Source: Alloboseaceae bacterium BT-24-1 (lineage in GTDB: Bacteria; Pseudomonadota; Alphaproteobacteria; Rhizobiales; Beijerinckiaceae). Taken from it: DNA of 64,000 nt. The stretch covers positions 62,001 through 126,000 of the forward strand of contig JAOYTL010000005.1 in assembly GCA_025846845.1 (NCBI GenBank), read 5' to 3'. The notes beneath the pieces were generated by a model, which did no database searches, was not told the origin of the DNA, and saw only the letters and a list, made by a program, of their open reading frames with translations. Shown here one piece after another: positions 60,266 through 64,000 of the stretch. Position 1 is the stretch's first letter; each line of letters starts with the position of its first letter. Both the position numbers and the translations under genes were made by a program.

Positions 60266-61185
60266 GACAGCACTCGCTGAAAGCAGTCGATCAGGCTCGC
60301 ATTGACGCGGGCATTGATCGCGAGTTGCTCAGGCGTCGGTGTGAAGCGCGGCGGATGGTCGAAATAGGCCAGCGCCGCGCGGAATGGATCGGAAAAGCGT
60401 GGCTCCGACCAGTCGCCGCAGACATCGGCGCCGACGATCCGGCGCGCACTCGCCAACCGTGCGACCGCCGCCAGCAGATGAGCGAGGGGCAACTCGCCCT
60501 GGTCCCAGTTGGTGCAGGCATCGGCCGGCCCGAGCACGTCCTTGTCGATCGTCAGCCAGACGGACGTCGTGGGGATCGAAGCGATCAACTCGTCGAGAAA
60601 GTCGGACCAATCCACCTCGGCAAGGTTGCGCCAATGCAGATGCCCACCCTGCTGGCGGAAGCTGTCGGCGTCGCCATAGCGCCGCCAGACCCGGGACGGC
60701 GCATGCCGCCAGGGATAGAGCGCGATCCGCCCCTCGGCCACGGCCTTGAGATTGGCGAACTGCCACTCCGGACGCACGAGATCATCGCTACAGGGGCCGA
60801 TCGTCACGACCTTTCGCACATGCGGCAGCTCCAGTGCCCGATTGACCCAGGAGCCGCAATTCACCGTCGCCGGAAAGCTGACCCAGTCGGGATGGTTGTC
60901 GAAATGGACGACAGTGACGGGCTCCTCGACGCGGCTGAGCAGGGCCGAGGTCAGGTGATGGAAATCACCTGAGCCGTAGAAGAAGACGGGCGCACCCTCG
61001 CCTTCGCCATCGCACCGGCCGAGCCGCTCGAGCAACTCCGACTTCGCCCGGCGGCCCGCGACGATGCGCAGGGCGCCGGCGAGGTCGGCGGCTTCGATGC
61101 GCGCGGCGGTACCGGCGTCGATATGCCGGCGTAGCGGCTCCTGCGCCGCAACGCTGCCGTCAAGATCGATCACGCTTAGGCGCAA
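60262..61185 (-). CDS. Arginase/agmatinase-fold (ureohydrolase family) protein
   Basis: 307 residues if it starts at TTG 61185 (MRLSVIDLDG), preceded by GGAGA at 7 bases; the longer frame to 61266 runs into the aminotransferase gene. The metal-binding signatures of the ureohydrolase fold are present as HFDNHPDW (H-x-D-x-H-x-x-D) and TIDKDVLGP (a D-x-D variant), followed by an unusual TNWDQGEL. It hydrolyses a guanidino- or formimino-type C-N bond by family analogy. The unusual spacing suggests a non-standard substrate. Confidence 0.8.
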   Translation of the reverse strand: MRLSVIDLDGSVAAQEPLRRHIDAGTAARIEAADLAGALRIVAGRRAKSELLERLGRCDGEGEGAPVFFYGSGDFHHLTSALLSRVEEPVTVVHFDNHPDWVSFPATVNCGSWVNRALELPHVRKVVTIGPCSDDLVRPEWQFANLKAVAEGRIALYPWRHAPSRVWRRYGDADSFRQQGGHLHWRNLAEVDWSDFLDELIASIPTTSVWLTIDKDVLGPADACTNWDQGELPLAHLLAAVARLASARRIVGADVCGDWSEPRFSDPFRAALAYFDHPPRFTPTPEQLAINARVNASLIDCFQRVLS

Positions 61186-61201
61186 GACCCGTCTCCGCCG
61201 C

Positions 61202-62650
61202 TCAGGCGTTCGCGACGCGGCTAAAGAGCTGGTCGAGCAGCTCGATCGCGAGGTCGATCTCGGCATGGCTCATGGTCAATGCCGGAGCGAGCGTGATGAC
61301 GTTCTTGTAGTAGCCGCCGATGTCGAGCACGAGGCCGTAGCGCTTGCCGCCGACTTCGAGGTCGGCCTTCATGCCCTCGTCGCACATCAGGTCGACCAGC
61401 CGCTTCGACGGGGTGAAGCTGTCATGCGGCTCGCAGATCTCGATCCGCAGCGCCATGCCGAGCCCGTCGACCTCGCCGACGATCCTGTGGCGGCGCTCCA
61501 AGCTCTTCAGGCCCTCGAGGAAATACGCGCCCTTGGCCATGACCATGGCCTCGTAGTCCTCCTCCTCCATCATCTTCATAGCTTCCAGCGCGACAGCGGT
61601 GCCGAGCGGGTTGGCGTTGAAGGTCGAATGGGTCGAGCCCGGCGGGAACACGGTCGGATTGATCAGCTCTTCCTTGGCCCAGACGCCGGAGAGCGGGTTC
61701 AGCCCGTTGGTCACCGCCTTGCCGAAGACGATCACGTCCGGCTGCACGCCGAAATGCTCGATCGACCAGAGCTTGCCGGTTCGGTAGAAGCCCATCTGGA
61801 TCTCGTCGACGACCAGCAGGATGCCGTGCTGGTCGAGCACCTTCTTCAGCTCGATGAAGAAGTTCGGCGGCGGGATGACGTAGCCGCCCGTGCCCTGCAG
61901 CGGCTCGACATAGAAGGCGGCGTATTCGGCCTCACGGACCTTGGGGTCCCAGACGCCGTTGTATTCGCTCTCGAACAGGCGGGCGAACTGCTGCACGCAG
62001 TGATGCCCGTACTCTTCCTTGCTCATCCCCTTGGGACCGCGGAAATGGTAGGGGAACGGGATGAAATGCGCGCGCTCGCCAAAATGGCCAAAGCGGCGGC
62101 GATAGCGATAGGACGAGGTGATCGCCGAGGCGCCGAGCGTACGGCCGTGATAGCCACCCTCGAAGGCGAACATCAGGCTCTTGCCATGCTTGGCGTTGCG
62201 CACGAGCTTCAGTGAATCCTCGACCGCCTGGGCGCCGCCGACATTGAAATGGACGCGGCCCTTGGTGCCGAACTTGCGCTGCGCGTCCTTCGCGATCATC
62301 GCCGCGAGCTCGATCTTCTCGCGATGCAGGTACTGGCTCGCCACCTGCGGCAGCGTGTCGATCTGGCGCTTCAACGCATTGTTCAGGCGCGGATTGGCGT
62401 AGCCGAAATTGACGGCCGAGTACCACATCTGCAGGTCGAGGAAGCGGTTGCCCGCGGCATCGAGCATGAACGAGCCTTCGCAGCCCGAGAAGATCTTCGG
62501 GAACTGCGTGTAATGGACCGTATCGCCATGCGAGCAGTATTCGGCCTCGAGCGCGAGCAGGCGGGCTTCCTCCTCGGCGAGTGTCGCGGCAGGCGCCGCG
62601 GAAAGATCGACCTGCTCGGTGCGGTCGAGCAGGGTGAAGCCGTCATCCAT
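61202..62650 (-). CDS. Class III PLP aminotransferase
   Basis: 482 residues. The cofactor lysine is in VIVFGKAVTNG. Other fold-I landmarks are the VGGAQAVEDSLKLVRNAK region, GGYHGRTLGA, and VVDEIQMGFYRTG with the PLP-ring aspartate. The family covers ornithine, putrescine, 4-aminobutyrate and diaminobutyrate aminotransferases; the substrate cannot be named from sequence. Its start overlaps the HAD phosphatase gene by 8 bases. Together with the arginase-like protein it suggests a diamine or guanidino-amine pathway. Confidence 0.9.
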   Translation of the reverse strand: MDDGFTLLDRTEQVDLSAAPAATLAEEEARLLALEAEYCSHGDTVHYTQFPKIFSGCEGSFMLDAAGNRFLDLQMWYSAVNFGYANPRLNNALKRQIDTLPQVASQYLHREKIELAAMIAKDAQRKFGTKGRVHFNVGGAQAVEDSLKLVRNAKHGKSLMFAFEGGYHGRTLGASAITSSYRYRRRFGHFGERAHFIPFPYHFRGPKGMSKEEYGHHCVQQFARLFESEYNGVWDPKVREAEYAAFYVEPLQGTGGYVIPPPNFFIELKKVLDQHGILLVVDEIQMGFYRTGKLWSIEHFGVQPDVIVFGKAVTNGLNPLSGVWAKEELINPTVFPPGSTHSTFNANPLGTAVALEAMKMMEEEDYEAMVMAKGAYFLEGLKSLERRHRIVGEVDGLGMALRIEICEPHDSFTPSKRLVDLMCDEGMKADLEVGGKRYGLVLDIGGYYKNVITLAPALTMSHAEIDLAIELLDQLFSRVANA

Positions 62651-63335
62651 TGATCATGTCCTTGCGTGCAATGGCTGCAGGCTCCGTCGCGGAGTCCGAC
62701 AGCAGGGTATCGAGGAGGCCGACGGCCTCCGAGAAGGTGTTGAACGGGCGATGGCTGATGCCGTTCTCGCGGCAATGCGCGATCAGTCCGTTCTTGGCGA
62801 AGACGAGGTCGGCATGGCCGGCCACGCAGAAATCGGAGCGGCCATCGCCGACCAGCAGGGTCAGCGGCCGGCTGAGGCTGCTGGCGATGCGGCATTTGCA
62901 GGTACCGCTCGTGCAGCCTCCGGAGGGGTCGGCATGGGGCGAGGTAAGCCGCCAGCGATCGCCGGGCAGCGGCTCGATATGATTGGCGACGACCGTCAAA
63001 CCGTTCAGGCCTGCGCGTCCCAGCAATGCGTGAATGGTACGATCGAGCCCGTCCGAGACGACGGTGACCGGGATCGCGGCGCGCTGGCACAACCGCACAA
63101 AGGCGGCAAAGCCCCAGTCGATCGCGAGCGAGGACATGAAGGTGTCGAATACATCGGGCGAAGCGTGCAGCAGAGCGACCTGGCGTTCCATGCACTCACG
63201 CGAGCCGATCTTGCCGGCGACCCAATCCGCTTCGATGTCCTCCCAACCCGGCTCCGCGAAACGCTGCAGCACGCGGTCGGTCGTATCCTCGCGCGAGATC
63301 GTCCCGTCGAAATCGACGATTGCCTGCCAGTTCAT
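62643..63335 (-). CDS. HAD-superfamily phosphatase (MtnX/SerB-like)
   Basis: 230 residues. HAD motif I is VDFDGTIS (nucleophile D8, acid D10), motif II is VVSDGLD and motif IV is VGDGRSDFCVA. A central cap carries a CTSGTCKC cluster of three cysteines. It resembles the MtnX-type phosphatases that act on phosphorylated small metabolites. It is the first gene of the minus-strand operon and has a 411-base divergent promoter region shared with an IclR-type regulator. Confidence 0.88.
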   Translation of the reverse strand: MNWQAIVDFDGTISREDTTDRVLQRFAEPGWEDIEADWVAGKIGSRECMERQVALLHASPDVFDTFMSSLAIDWGFAAFVRLCQRAAIPVTVVSDGLDRTIHALLGRAGLNGLTVVANHIEPLPGDRWRLTSPHADPSGGCTSGTCKCRIASSLSRPLTLLVGDGRSDFCVAGHADLVFAKNGLIAHCRENGISHRPFNTFSEAVGLLDTLLSDSATEPAAIARKDMING

Positions 63336-63448
63336 GCCTGCTGCGCTCCAGCCAATCCGCGCGCCGCTTCAGCAACCTGTGTGCCACAAGGCAAACCGTT
63401 GAAAACGCTAACTTAAATAAAATCCACCCCGGTCGACTGGCTACTCTT

Positions 63449-63474
63449 TTTGGAGACGGCTCCAAATTTTGGAG
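63449..63474. promoter_or_regulatory. Overlapping palindromes upstream of the HAD operon
   Basis: Three alternating half-sites TTTGGAG-ACGG-CTCCAAA-T-TTTGGAG form two overlapping palindromes about 115 bases upstream of the HAD gene start. The spacing suggests an operator or an attenuator-like structure. Confidence 0.5.
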
Positions 63475-63708
63475 TACTGCACTCAATCTATGGTTCGGAG
63501 AGTTTGCCGGAGGATTGCCCGGCGGATGGCTCGTCTGGCGACAATGCGCGAACCGCAGGCGCTCGTAGGCCCGCGTCCTCTCTCAACCTCCGCTGCGATC
63601 ACTTCTTTCTCGTCAACGCGAACGATTCGGGCAGCCGTGGAGTCGGGCCGCGACACAAACGGTCTTGACTCATAGCCGCCTCAGCGTATTGTTCCTTTAA
63701 TTGCAACT

Positions 63709-63731
63709 AAAGTTCCATTTAACGGAACTTT
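63709..63731. promoter_or_regulatory. Palindromic operator in front of the IclR-type gene
   Basis: A perfect 8-bp inverted repeat AAAGTTCC-N7-GGAACTTT ends 15 bases before the start codon. It is the likely autoregulatory site of the IclR-type protein. Nearby TTCCTTTAA and AACTAAAG sequences could be further half-sites. Confidence 0.65.
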
Positions 63732-63746
63732 TTCGAAAGCGACCGG

Positions 63747-64000
63747 ATGTCCATCCTGACGGCAGCCGCAGACGTGCTTCGTTGCTTCTCCAGCACGCGT
63801 CACGACGTGACCGTGACCGACCTCGTGTCCCTGCTCGGCATGCCCAAGAGCAACGCTTCACGTCTGCTGCGGGCAATGCGCGATGAAGGGCTTCTGGAAA
63901 CGGTCGGCGACAGCAAGCGCTATCGCCCGTCGCTGCTGCTCGCCCAGGTCGGCCAGCTCTACCGTTTCGCCGCCTCGCTGATCGATCGCGCCGACGCCGT
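63747..64000 (+). CDS. IclR-family transcriptional regulator (partial, runs off the window)
   Basis: The first 84 codons only. The N-terminal winged HTH is clear: MSILTAAADVLRCFSSTRHDVTVTDLVSLLGMPKSNASRLLRAMRDEGLLETVGDSKRYRPS, followed by LLLAQVGQLYRFAASLIDRAD, the start of the IclR linker. It is divergent from the HAD/aminotransferase operon with palindromes between, so it probably controls that operon and itself. The ligand domain lies beyond the window. Confidence 0.8.
   Translation, partial: MSILTAAADVLRCFSSTRHDVTVTDLVSLLGMPKSNASRLLRAMRDEGLLETVGDSKRYRPSLLLAQVGQLYRFAASLIDRADA

Larger units (their letters stand above)
63336..63746. other. Divergent promoter region between the HAD operon and the IclR-type gene
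   Basis: 411 bases with no supportable gene. It holds two palindromic sites, described separately, and AT-rich tracts that fit promoters in both directions. The short open frames seen here lack ribosome binding sites and recognisable content. Confidence 0.6.

Overview
The window looks like the chromosome of a high-GC alphaproteobacterium of the order Hyphomicrobiales (Rhizobiales). A Bosea-like relative is my best guess, by inference only. The reasons are a rhizobial-type Irr regulator with an HHH motif next to bfd and bfr, an alphaproteobacterial ornithine decarboxylase plus homospermidine synthase pair, a rhizobial-style inositol (iol) cluster with a GGAA-N6-TTCC operator, and dispersed palindromes of rhizobial type. 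Core genes are GC-rich with strong G/C third positions. One block, about 21.1-32.5 kb, is clearly less GC-rich and is foreign.

Layout. 1-8.4 kb: polyamine genes (ornithine decarboxylase with a long leader; homospermidine synthase) flank a Ugp-like ABC operon that ends in a GpdQ-type glycerophosphodiesterase but has no ATPase gene. 8.5-12.5 kb: two unknown exported or membrane proteins, asd and a DMT-family exporter. 12.6-16.4 kb: a TetR repressor divergent from an EmrA/EmrB-type efflux pair, with two near-identical operators between them. 16.5-18.6 kb: irr, bfd, bfr (iron control and storage) and a MOSC protein. 18.7-21.1 kb: a double cold-shock-domain protein, beta carbonic anhydrase, the DUF167 and YggT proteins, and tRNA-Ala(CGC).

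21.1-32.5 kb is an integrated genomic island of about 11.4 kb. It is inserted at the 3' end of tRNA-Ala and bounded by a 19-bp direct repeat. It carries a tyrosine integrase, a lone divergent reverse transcriptase with an FGDD active site, a small XRE regulator, a small lipoprotein, a serine recombinase and four copies of a TGCAGG/CCTGCA palindrome. It also carries a tightly coupled four-gene operon: an adenine-type DNA methyltransferase, a protein with two GHKL ATPase domains of which the second is kinase-like, a receiver-domain protein with an unknown C-terminal half, and an unknown protein. The reverse transcriptase and this operon are the best candidates for undescribed, possibly anti-phage, systems.

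32.8-38.6 kb: a 1256-residue DUF2339 membrane protein and small envelope proteins. 38.7-48.5 kb: the myo-inositol catabolic cluster (iolR, iolC fused to DUF2090, iolD, iolE and iolB on the minus strand; a dehydrogenase, an IolG-like protein and an inositol monophosphatase on the plus strand). It is followed at 48.6-52.9 kb by an AfuABC-like ABC importer. The layout suggests import of a phosphorylated polyol or sugar, dephosphorylation and oxidation in one locus. 53.0-57.0 kb: a sensor kinase, an NtrC-type regulator and a MipA/OmpV outer-membrane protein. 57.1-63.3 kb: an eight-gene minus-strand operon of unknown purpose (HAD phosphatase, class III aminotransferase, arginase-fold protein, two SMR-like transporters, alpha/beta hydrolase, DUF482 acyltransferase-like protein, DUF2147 protein). 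It faces an IclR-type regulator that runs off the window end.
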